A stretch of 5,660 nucleotides of DNA, from assembly GCA_021106655.1 (NCBI GenBank), contig JAIOTT010000038.1, forward strand, positions 1-5,660. The letters are read 5' to 3'. The notes below the pieces were generated by a model. It was not told the DNA's origin. It did no database searches and saw only the letters and a list, made by a program, of their open reading frames with translations. Made by a program: the position numbers and the translations under genes. Of the stretch, positions 1 to 4,383 are shown in pieces (positions within the stretch are counted from its first letter, which is position 1; every line of letters begins with the position of its first letter). This DNA comes from Bacteroidales bacterium. Lineage in GTDB: Bacteria; Bacteroidota; Bacteroidia; Bacteroidales; SMBSF77.

Positions 1-663
1 GTTGATAATGTAGAAGGCTTGAGAGCTAAGGATGCTGTTGTGATAAAGGGAATGAACGTTGGGCAAGTAAAGGACATATCTTTTCTTAAAGATGGCTCTG
101 CCAGAATAATTGTGTTAATGAAAGTAGACAAGAAAATAAAAATTCCTGTAGGCTCATTAGCCAACATATCTAAAATAAATCTTTTTGGATCAAGAGTTGT
201 TGAGATTTTACCACATTCATCTGGCATTTATCTTAATGACAGGGACACTTTGATTTTTTGTAAAAGATCAGGCCTTATGCAAGAAGAAAGTGTTGAACCC
301 TTGAGGCAAAAAACAGAAGAAATGCTGGAATCGTTTGACACACTTGTTCAAATGACTGAATTACTTGCTGAATATAATACCGGCCTGCTTGAAGCTGTTG
401 AAACAAATAATAATGTTAATGATATTGTATATAGGATACAGATAATGACTTCATACCGGAATATTTCTCTTGATGATAAGAGATTTGAAGGTCTTGATGA
501 TATATGGAAGTATTTTCATAATGGTGTTTACAAATATACTACAGGATTGACAACCAACTATGACAAAGCTCTTAGCTTGAAAAGTAATTTGCCAGATGGC
601 TATTCTGAGGCCTTCATTGTTGCTTTTGAGGATGGGGAAAGAATTTCAATACAAAAAAAGTAA
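1..663 (+). CDS. MCE/MlaD-family protein with C-terminal SPOR-like domain (5' partial)
   Basis: The frame is open from base 1, so the start lies upstream; the TTG at 19 is internal. 220 residues are visible. The first ~85 are most of an MCE domain: a VEGL..KDAVVIKGMNVGQV stretch, hydrophobic beta strands, then the INLFGSRVVEIL segment and ND.DTL turn typical of these domains. The N-terminal membrane anchor expected of the family is outside the window. A short helical linker of about 50 residues follows, much shorter than the long coiled-coil tail of the next gene. Visible residues ~143-217 (nt 427-651) resemble the SPOR-like tail I know from Bacteroidota amidases: VYRIQI, then FEGLDDIWKYFHNGVYKYTTG, and AFIVAFEDGERI near the end. 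MCE proteins bind lipids in the periplasm for inter-membrane transport; SPOR domains bind septal glycan. Combining the two roles is inference. The MCE call is strong, the SPOR-like call moderate. Confidence 0.85.
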   Translation, partial: VDNVEGLRAKDAVVIKGMNVGQVKDISFLKDGSARIIVLMKVDKKIKIPVGSLANISKINLFGSRVVEILPHSSGIYLNDRDTLIFCKRSGLMQEESVEPLRQKTEEMLESFDTLVQMTELLAEYNTGLLEAVETNNNVNDIVYRIQIMTSYRNISLDDKRFEGLDDIWKYFHNGVYKYTTGLTTNYDKALSLKSNLPDGYSEAFIVAFEDGERISIQKK

Positions 664-681
664 TGGCTTGTTAAAAAAGTT

Positions 682-689
682 TATATTTG
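682..689 (+). promoter_or_regulatory. Candidate Bacteroidota -7 box upstream of the second MCE gene
   Basis: TATATTTG exactly fits the Bacteroidota -7 consensus TAnnTTTG and lies 18 bases before the ATG at 708, in the 44-base gap between the two MCE genes. I see no TTTG -33 box at the usual distance, so this would be an incomplete promoter. The genes may also simply be co-transcribed. Confidence 0.35.
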
Positions 690-707
690 TATAAAATATA
701 ATCACTC

Positions 708-1700
708 ATGGTGAAAATATCACGTGAATTTAAGGTTGGACTTCTTTTTATTGTTACTCTAGCATTATTTATCTGGGGCTTTAATTTCTTAAAAGGAAAA
801 GATTTTTTTCATCAGCAGCGTGAATTTTATGCAGTTTATGATAAAGTTGATGGTTTGGTGCCAGCTAATCCTGTTTCAATAAATGGATTAAAAGTTGGTA
901 TTGTAAGAGAATTATATTTTGATGGAAGTGCTGATGCAAATATTATCGTTAAATTTATTATGGATGACCCTATCCAGATTCCGGCCAATTCTATTGCGAA
1001 AATATTTAGTTCAGATCTGCTTGGTTCAAAAGGGATAAACCTTATCCTTGGTAATTCAACTGAATATATTCAAAACGGAGATACTCTGATATCTGATATT
1101 GAAGGCTCTTTGAAAGAAGAAGTAAACAAACAAATGCTTCCCTTGAAATTAAAAGCAGAAAACCTTATGCTTTCAATTGACTCGGTAGTTAGTGTAATTC
1201 AATATGTCTTTAATAGGGATACAAGGGAAAATCTGGCAAAGAGTTTCGAAAGCATTAAACTTACGTTATATAACCTCGAGCACACTACATCAACCATTGA
1301 TACTCTTATTATTTCTCAGAAGAACCGTCTTGAAAGCATTATTGGAAATGTTGAATCTATAACAAGTAATCTTAAAAATAACAGGGAGCAGTTTAATAAT
1401 ATTATTTCTAATTTCTCAGCACTTTCTGATACTCTTGCAAAATCCAATATTTCCACAACCCTGGCTAATACAAATGACGCTTTAAAAGGGATAACAAGTG
1501 TTTTAGAAAAAGTGAATAAGGGAGAAGGAAGTTTGGGAATGCTTATACATAATGATAGTTTATACAACAACCTTGAATCTTCAGCTAATGAACTTAATAA
1601 TCTTCTTGAGGATATGCGTGTGAATCCCGGAAGATATGTTCATTTCTCAGTATTTGGACGTAACACTGACAAAAAGGAAGACAAGAAATCAAAAAAGTAA
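708..1700 (+). CDS. MCE/MlaD-family lipid-transport substrate-binding protein
   Basis: A complete 330-residue protein of usual length for Bacteroidota MCE proteins. Residues ~9-27 are one hydrophobic membrane segment (GLLFIVTLALFIWGF) after a short positively charged N-terminus, so the protein is anchored in the inner membrane with its bulk in the periplasm. The MCE domain spans ~38-115, with Y..YDKVDGLVPANPVSING, LKVGIV and DLLGSKGINLILG. Residues ~140-300 are a long heptad-rich, Ser/Asn/Leu-rich helical region likely to form the coiled coil that builds a tunnel or bridge. Near the C-terminus come KGEGSLGMLI and the NPGRYVHFSVFGR segment that recurs in this family, then a lysine-rich tail. 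Family role: hexameric lipid carrier working with an MlaE/MlaF-type ABC transporter, none of which is in this window. Start chosen because ATG immediately precedes the basic/TM segment. It lies 44 bases after the previous MCE gene, so an operon is likely. Confidence 0.93.
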   Translation: MVKISREFKVGLLFIVTLALFIWGFNFLKGKDFFHQQREFYAVYDKVDGLVPANPVSINGLKVGIVRELYFDGSADANIIVKFIMDDPIQIPANSIAKIFSSDLLGSKGINLILGNSTEYIQNGDTLISDIEGSLKEEVNKQMLPLKLKAENLMLSIDSVVSVIQYVFNRDTRENLAKSFESIKLTLYNLEHTTSTIDTLIISQKNRLESIIGNVESITSNLKNNREQFNNIISNFSALSDTLAKSNISTTLANTNDALKGITSVLEKVNKGEGSLGMLIHNDSLYNNLESSANELNNLLEDMRVNPGRYVHFSVFGRNTDKKEDKKSKK

Positions 1701-1837
1701 TTATTCCGTCTTACCAGAAGAGTTCTCCTTTGTTCGCCACTTTTAGAAGAAAATTAGTTTTTGGCTCTGTACCACCCATAAATAGTCTATTTTGTTTTTG
1801 ATCCAGATGACCCAAATGGCAAAAACAGGAAGTGATG

Positions 1838-1934
1838 AAAGTGAGCTATGCTTCGACTCCGCTCAGCATTACAGTGTTGAATGACTAGAATTGGAAATGC
1901 CTTAAGTGAGCTAAAATTTCGAATGACTAAAATT
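1838..1934. repeat. Dispersed intergenic repeat, copy 1 (97 bp)
   Basis: This segment aligns without gaps to 4215-4311 with 7 mismatches in 97 bases (about 93% identity by eye). Its head (1841-1870) can fold in two overlapping ways: TGAGC 1842-1846 with GCTCA 1861-1865, or ATGCT 1848-1852 with AGCAT 1865-1869. Its tail holds AATGACTAGAATT (1880-1892), a degenerate unit (1896-1908) and AATGACTAAAATT (1922-1934). GTGAGCTA occurs twice (1841-1848, 1906-1913). The copy sits between the 3' end of the + strand MCE gene and the 3' end of the - strand small pseudogene. No open frame within it looks coding. Confidence 0.9.
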
Positions 1935-1942
1935 AATTTTAG
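1927..1942. repeat. 16-bp perfect palindrome at the repeat/pseudogene junction
   Basis: CTAAAATTAATTTTAG is self-complementary over all 16 bases. It joins the last 8 bases of repeat copy 1 to the end of the small - strand pseudogene, whose shifted-frame stop (1941-1939) lies inside it. Flanking AATGCCT (1896-1902) and AGGCATT (1941-1947) form a further inverted pair. It may be a bidirectional structure between convergent genes, but it is AT-rich and has no U-tract of terminator type. Confidence 0.5.
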
Positions 1943-2123
1943 GCATTCTTTATACTTTCAAATTCATAACACTCGAATTTCTTTGATCCATGATGGTCAG
2001 TTTGCAGAGCATCTCTTCCTCGGAATCACCATTATCCCATTTCTTACATACCAGGCACATTCCCGGGACAGGGATTAAGTCAGGGTTGACTTTAGTTCCG
2101 TCGTCGTCGTAAAAAGGTGTCAT
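1939..2123 (-). pseudogene. Small four-cysteine protein gene, apparently frameshifted
   Basis: From the ATG at 2123 the frame reads MTPFYDDDGTKVNPDLIPVP, followed by GMCLVCKK, EEEMLCKLT and MDQ. This style matches small conserved Bacteroidota proteins I recall, which run D-x-G...NPDL.PKPGLC..C, then LC.LTR.DQ, then EF.C.AYE; I cannot name a family. In the starting frame it ends as a 57-residue protein with an unrelated-looking tail (stop 1952-1950). From about base 1983 the -1 frame instead gives KKFECYEFESIKNA and stops at 1941-1939, supplying the expected F-x-C-x-x-E ending and a fourth cysteine. One base appears to be missing near 1983. The four cysteines (two as CLVC) could bind a metal; that is inference. 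A sequencing error or a genuinely shortened protein are alternatives. No clear ribosome site; a 14-bp AT palindrome (2132-2145) lies 8 bases upstream of the start. Confidence 0.6.
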
Positions 2124-2470
2124 TGATTAGAAATTAAATTTAATTCTATTTTTATTTTGGATTTCTTTTTAGCTTCCCTTTGTAAAGATTAAGTAAAGTT
2201 AAAAAATTACTTTAAATTTATAAGGGTAATTTGCTCTGTCTCTTCAAATGAGCAGAAATATAAAGGTTGTTATACATAGCGTTCACGAAGAGGATATTCG
2301 TTTAACAAGGAACCACGCTTCGCGACAGTTACAACTATAAATTAATTGCTTATGAACTTAATTCCGATGTGATGAATTTTGATGAACAAGGGGCTTGTAC
2401 CTAAGGGGTAAGTTATCTACTTAAAACCCTCACTAAGCTGTAGGCTTTAATCTATAATCTCTAACGCAAA
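2124..2470. other. Gene-free AT-rich stretch with inverted repeats
   Basis: I find no convincing gene in these 347 bases. Visible structure: an AT-only palindrome (2132-2145); alternative short hairpins TAAAGT/ACTTTA (2194-2199 with 2209-2214) and AAGTAA/TTACTT (2191-2196 with 2207-2212); a larger nested inverted-repeat region (2266-2335, listed separately); and a small TACC/GGTA hairpin just after AAGGGGC near 2390-2415. A 30-codon + strand frame (2248-2340) and a 19-codon - strand frame starting near 2275 have no recognisable protein character. Part may be the 3' untranslated region of the HNH gene. It lacks the hairpin-plus-U-tract form of an intrinsic terminator. Confidence 0.55.
2266..2335. 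repeat. Nested inverted-repeat region, possible structured element
   Basis: Outer arms GTTGT (2266-2270) and ACAAC (2331-2335), middle arms AGCGT (2278-2282) and ACGCT (2315-2319), and inner arms ACGAA (2285-2289) and TTCGT (2297-2301) are arranged concentrically in 70 bases, giving a possible interrupted hairpin. The GC content is locally higher than its surroundings. This could be a folded RNA, a recombination site or the relic of a mobile element. The layout is loosely like an integron attC site, but the arms do not fit GTTRRRY/RYYYAAC, so I do not call it one. Confidence 0.3.
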
Positions 2471-3238
2471 TTATCGCTGGAAAATATTATTATAGTGATA
2501 ATCTAAAAACTCTTTTGAAGGATGAAACTTATCTGGAAGTGAAATTGGTTGATTATCATATTTCAAAAAAAGATCAGGAATAGCATTATCTTTTTTAAAG
2601 TTCTCAAATATCTTTGATACTTTTACTTTAAAATTTGTGGTTATTGTGATGAATCCTTTATCAAATGCCTTATCGTGAATTGAATTTAGGCATAAACCAT
2701 TTCGGGGATTTAGTCTATTTTTCTCATCTTTTGACCAAGGAACAATATGACTTGCAACAAGAAAGTCAGAAATTGATAAGCCTGTCACACAGCATTTAAG
2801 ATTGTATGATGATAAAATTGTTGAACGGAAAAACTTTTGATTTATCCGTTGTTTTATCATTGCTTCTCGTTCTTTTCCTAAAGGAATATCTTCGGTGTCA
2901 ATTTCAGATGTTCTTTCGATTGGTTTATTGGCGAATTTTGAAATAAGTAATTCACTTTCATAAGCAAGATTATCCCAATCATTATTAAACTCATTCCAAA
3001 CTTCTTCATCCAATTTACTAGTATTTCCTAAACCAACTATTCCTCTTTTTAAAAGTTCTGGGTCAAAGCTGCCAAAATTTCCGATTTTCATTTTAACGGA
3101 ATTAGGTGTTCTTCCAATAATATTAGCAATTTTCACAATCACTGGATGATTAGAACTTACTTTGTTAAAAGGTATTTGGCAATAAAGATTTAATGAGATG
3201 ATAGTCTGTTCTCGTGTCCAACGATTTTGCTTTGCCAT
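2471..3238 (-). CDS. HNH endonuclease (HNH_2-type) with N-terminal SANT/Myb-like region
   Basis: A 255-residue protein. Residues ~5-60 (RWTREQTIISLNLYCQIPF, then IANIIGRTPNSVKMKIGNF) look like a SANT/Myb-type helical DNA-binding region common in solitary Bacteroidota HNH nucleases. Residues ~60-105 are a conserved GLGNTSKLDEEVW.EF linker. The nuclease core is at ~148-197: CCVTGL, ASHIVPW (H164), RLNPRNGLCLN (N180), then H188 in IHDKAFDKG with D193. This is the pattern of the HNH_2 type, which cuts DNA with a divalent metal. The ATG overlaps the stop of the upstream 68-residue gene by one base (TAATG), implying translational coupling. The family is often annotated as a restriction or defence nuclease. 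No methyltransferase or target-recognition subunit is nearby, so the substrate and any defence role are inference; a type IV-like restriction role or a mobile-element function are both possible. Confidence 0.88.
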   Translation of the reverse strand: MAKQNRWTREQTIISLNLYCQIPFNKVSSNHPVIVKIANIIGRTPNSVKMKIGNFGSFDPELLKRGIVGLGNTSKLDEEVWNEFNNDWDNLAYESELLISKFANKPIERTSEIDTEDIPLGKEREAMIKQRINQKFFRSTILSSYNLKCCVTGLSISDFLVASHIVPWSKDEKNRLNPRNGLCLNSIHDKAFDKGFITITTNFKVKVSKIFENFKKDNAIPDLFLKYDNQPISLPDKFHPSKEFLDYHYNNIFQR

Positions 3239-3444
3239 TATTCCACTTCTTTTATTTCAATATTTGTAACCGAATAATCCATCAAAATTTCATCAAGAAA
3301 CTCTTTTGTAAAATCGCTGTTACCTGATAAAATTTGAGAGAATATCTCTGCTCTGTCATCTGGTGTAAGTAAATTTAACTTTTCATCATCTCGAAAAAAA
3401 TCCATAAAGTCTTCTCTTGTTATTTTGTTTAATATTGTTTCCAT
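3238..3444 (-). CDS. Small acidic protein coupled to the HNH endonuclease
   Basis: I do not recognise this 68-residue protein. It starts METILNKITREDFMDFFRDD, is rich in Asp/Glu and predicted from its pattern to be mostly helical (LTPDDRAEIFSQIL, then FTKEFLDEILMDY), and ends in an acidic IEIKEVE. It has no cysteines, no signal peptide and no membrane segment, so it is probably cytoplasmic. Its stop and the HNH start share one base (TAATG), which argues for a real, co-translated partner. Such small acidic proteins upstream of a nuclease can be inhibitors, regulators or adaptor subunits; which applies here cannot be told from the sequence. An inverted repeat (3450-3465) lies 6-21 bases upstream of its ATG, and tandem direct repeats (3514-3549) lie in its leader. 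No Shine-Dalgarno sequence is visible, as usual in Bacteroidota. Coding status is moderately sure from the tight coupling. Confidence 0.7.
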   Translation of the reverse strand: METILNKITREDFMDFFRDDEKLNLLTPDDRAEIFSQILSGNSDFTKEFLDEILMDYSVTNIEIKEVE

Positions 3445-3449
3445 ATTAC

Positions 3450-3465
3450 ATGTAGCATTTTACAT
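3450..3465. repeat. Inverted repeat just upstream of the small-protein/HNH operon start
   Basis: ATGTA (3450-3454) and TACAT (3461-3465) are perfect 5-base arms around a 6-base loop, and TACATGTA (3447-3454) is itself an 8-base palindrome, so the motif TACAT/ATGTA occurs three times in 19 bases. On the - strand this lies within the last 21 bases before the ATG at 3444, where a bound protein or RNA hairpin could control translation or transcription. The arms are short, so chance is possible. Confidence 0.35.
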
Positions 3466-3513
3466 TAAGAATTAAAGAAGAGTTTCTTTTTGAGAGGAGC
3501 TATCAAAATAATC

Positions 3514-3549
3514 AGAAGGAAAAACCCAATCCGAGAAGGAAACGCCCAA
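3514..3549 (-). repeat. Two direct repeats, 20-base period, in the HNH operon leader
   Basis: Read on the - strand, TTGGGnnTTTCCTTCT occurs twice (3549-3534 and 3529-3514), separated by 4 bases, so the copies repeat every 20 bases, close to two turns of DNA. 14 of the 16 positions are specified and identical in both. They sit between the end of mazF and the start of the small-protein gene, and the first copy overlaps a candidate -7 box. The spacing suits a dimeric or tandemly bound regulator; that is inference. Confidence 0.6.
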
Positions 3550-3580
3550 ATAGACAGTATTTCTCTTTGACAAATTCAAA
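3547..3580 (-). promoter_or_regulatory. Candidate promoter of the small-protein/HNH operon
   Basis: On the - strand TTTG (3580-3577) is followed after 22 bases by TCTATTTG (3554-3547), one mismatch from the Bacteroidota -7 consensus TAnnTTTG and within the usual 17-23 base spacer range. A second TTTG (3574-3571) gives a 16-base spacer. It begins 11 bases after the mazF stop and would leave a leader of about 100 bases that contains the direct repeats and the inverted repeat. Confidence 0.35.
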
Positions 3581-3590
3581 GTTTCCAATT

Positions 3591-3917
3591 TTATTGCAGA
3601 TTTAATTGCAATTTAATAATATAATCAACACTTTTCATTTCGATGTCTGAAATTTCTCCTGCTTTTTCGATGAATCTCAATTCGCTAACGGTTGTTAATT
3701 GATCAGCCATTGCTTTGCCTGATATTTTCCCAAATCTGATTTTTGTTTCGGTAGGATACAATTTGTCTACTCTGCTGCTTAGCGGAACGACTTGGTATCT
3801 TTTTAAATGTTTATTTGAAATATTATTACTAACAATCACAGCAGGCCTCTTTTTTGTTATTTCCTCTCCAATTGAAGGATCGAAATTTATCCACCATACT
3901 TCACCTCTTTTTTTCAT
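3591..3917 (-). CDS. mazF: MazF/PemK-family type II toxin, mRNA endoribonuclease
   Basis: A 108-residue protein of normal MazF length. Residues 5-18 (GEVWWINFDPSIGE) are the first strand and loop; RPAVIVSNN (24-32) is the signature second strand with R24 matching the catalytic arginine; VVPLSS (43-48) carries the serine that takes the place of the catalytic Thr/Ser; GKAMADQLTTVSELRF (67-82) is the conserved DQ..TV...R segment; a C-terminal helix follows. The family cleaves single-stranded mRNA at short motifs and arrests growth unless bound by its antitoxin. The ATG overlaps the antitoxin stop (ATGA, 4 bases), the usual antitoxin-first arrangement with coupled translation. All key residues are visible, so the toxin looks intact. 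Substrate sequence cannot be predicted from this. Confidence 0.93.
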   Translation of the reverse strand: MKKRGEVWWINFDPSIGEEITKKRPAVIVSNNISNKHLKRYQVVPLSSRVDKLYPTETKIRFGKISGKAMADQLTTVSELRFIEKAGEISDIEMKSVDYIIKLQLNLQ

Positions 3918-4147
3918 GATTCATGAGTATTCAATGTCCCTTCAATCCATTCTAATGCCTCTTTTTCCCTGTTCTGGTCTTTAGCCATTTTTTTGTACTG
4001 ACTGTCTATATCTGACACAGTATTTATTTCTCTTCTTTTTGATGTTTCAAATTTTGTCTTAAGTAAATCGTAGATATCAAACAAAATATCTAGCGGCTGG
4101 TTATCAATCAACCTGAACAGTTCTAATTTTATTTCTGCATCAGTCAT
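3914..4147 (-). CDS. Antitoxin of the MazF-type toxin
   Basis: A 77-residue acidic/helical protein directly upstream of and overlapping the toxin. The N-terminal half (MTDAEIKLELFRLIDNQPLD, then ILFDIYDLLKTKF) is helical and resembles the N-terminus of small Bacteroidota antitoxins. The C-terminal part has YKKMAKD..REKEALEWIEG, a charged segment I recall from antitoxins paired with PemK-like toxins in this phylum and which probably wraps the toxin. It is not an obvious AbrB/MazE-fold protein. It should neutralise the toxin by direct binding and may repress its own promoter; tandem -7-like boxes (4162-4177) and an imperfect inverted repeat (4187-4206) precede it. Identification rests mostly on gene order and size plus this sequence resemblance. 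Confidence 0.85.
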   Translation of the reverse strand: MTDAEIKLELFRLIDNQPLDILFDIYDLLKTKFETSKRREINTVSDIDSQYKKMAKDQNREKEALEWIEGTLNTHES

Positions 4148-4161
4148 AATTCAATTTTTTA

Positions 4162-4177
4162 CAAAGTTACAAATTTA
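4162..4177 (-). promoter_or_regulatory. Tandem -7 boxes of the toxin-antitoxin promoter
   Basis: On the - strand TAAATTTG (4177-4170) is followed at once by TAACTTTG (4169-4162); both fit TAnnTTTG exactly. They lie 22 and 14 bases before the antitoxin ATG at 4147, so the leader would be very short. No TTTG -33 box is obvious; the inverted repeat at 4187-4206 occupies that region and could hold a regulator instead. Confidence 0.5.
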
Positions 4178-4186
4178 TGATAAATG

Positions 4187-4206
4187 ATTGCTGTTATGGC
4201 AGTAAT
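4187..4206. promoter_or_regulatory. Imperfect inverted repeat, candidate toxin-antitoxin operator
   Basis: ATTGCTG (4187-4193) and CAGTAAT (4200-4206) pair over 7 positions with one G-T wobble around a 6-base loop. The element lies 9 bases upstream of the -7 boxes, overlapping the expected -33 region, a natural site for autoregulation by the antitoxin or the complex. Assignment is by position only. Confidence 0.35.
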
Positions 4207-4214
4207 ATGTTAAT

Positions 4215-4311
4215 AAAGTGAGCTATGCTTCGACTCCGCTCAGCATGACAGTGTTGAATGACTATAATGGGAAATGACTAAAATGAGCTAAAATTTCGTA
4301 TGACTAAAATT
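4215..4311. repeat. Dispersed intergenic repeat, copy 2 (97 bp)
   Basis: Ungapped 97-base match to 1838-1934 with 7 differences, same orientation, 2,377 bases apart. The head keeps the same alternative hairpins (TGAGC/GCTCA and ATGCT/AGCAT). The tail shows the 13-base unit most clearly: AATGACTATAATG (4257-4269), AATGACTAAAATG (4273-4285) and TATGACTAAAATT (4299-4311). It lies between the toxin-antitoxin promoter and the 3' end of priA. Confidence 0.9.
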
Positions 4312-4349
4312 GGCAATCTTCAACAATACCTGCCCTTGGAAATAATTTT

Positions 4350-4381
4350 TGTAATTCTAGTCACTTGTAATTCTAGTCATT
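4350..4381. repeat. Two tandem 16-base units, inverted relative to the dispersed repeat
   Basis: TGTAATTCTAGTCACT (4350-4365) is followed directly by TGTAATTCTAGTCATT (4366-4381), one mismatch. AATTCTAGTCATT (4369-4381) is the exact reverse complement of AATGACTAGAATT in copy 1 (1880-1892). So these are units of the same repeat in opposite orientation, ending 2 bases before the priA stop codon, and they give copy 2 an inverted-repeat outline (4257-4381). Confidence 0.8.
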
Positions 4382-4383
4382 TC

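Noticed and set aside
1316..1570. 84-residue open frame on the - strand inside the second MCE gene
   Set aside because: It is entirely antisense to a well-supported gene and has no recognisable protein features.
1701..1837. Intrinsic terminator after the MCE genes
   Set aside because: Only a 4-bp AGAA/TTCT stem is visible and it lacks a proper U-tract, so no terminator can be supported.
1881..2078. 65-residue + strand open frame
   Set aside because: It starts inside the dispersed repeat and runs antisense to the small four-cysteine pseudogene, whose - strand sequence looks far more protein-like.
2266..2335. Integron attC site
   Set aside because: The nested layout and a GTTTAAC at 2300-2306 are suggestive, but the outer arms do not fit GTTRRRY/RYYYAAC and no integrase or cassette array is present.
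2248..2340. 30-codon + strand frame beginning MSRNIKVVIHS
   Set aside because: Short, no recognisable motif or promoter, and it coincides with the nested inverted repeats, which explain the sequence better.
3472..3576. Hydrophobic - strand frame reading SIWAFPSRIGFFLLIILIAP
   Set aside because: It resembles a small membrane peptide but has no ATG after its preceding stop, and its sequence is explained by the direct repeats and leader region.
3715..3984. 89-residue + strand open frame
   Set aside because: It is antisense to the overlapping mazF and antitoxin genes, both of which have clear family character.
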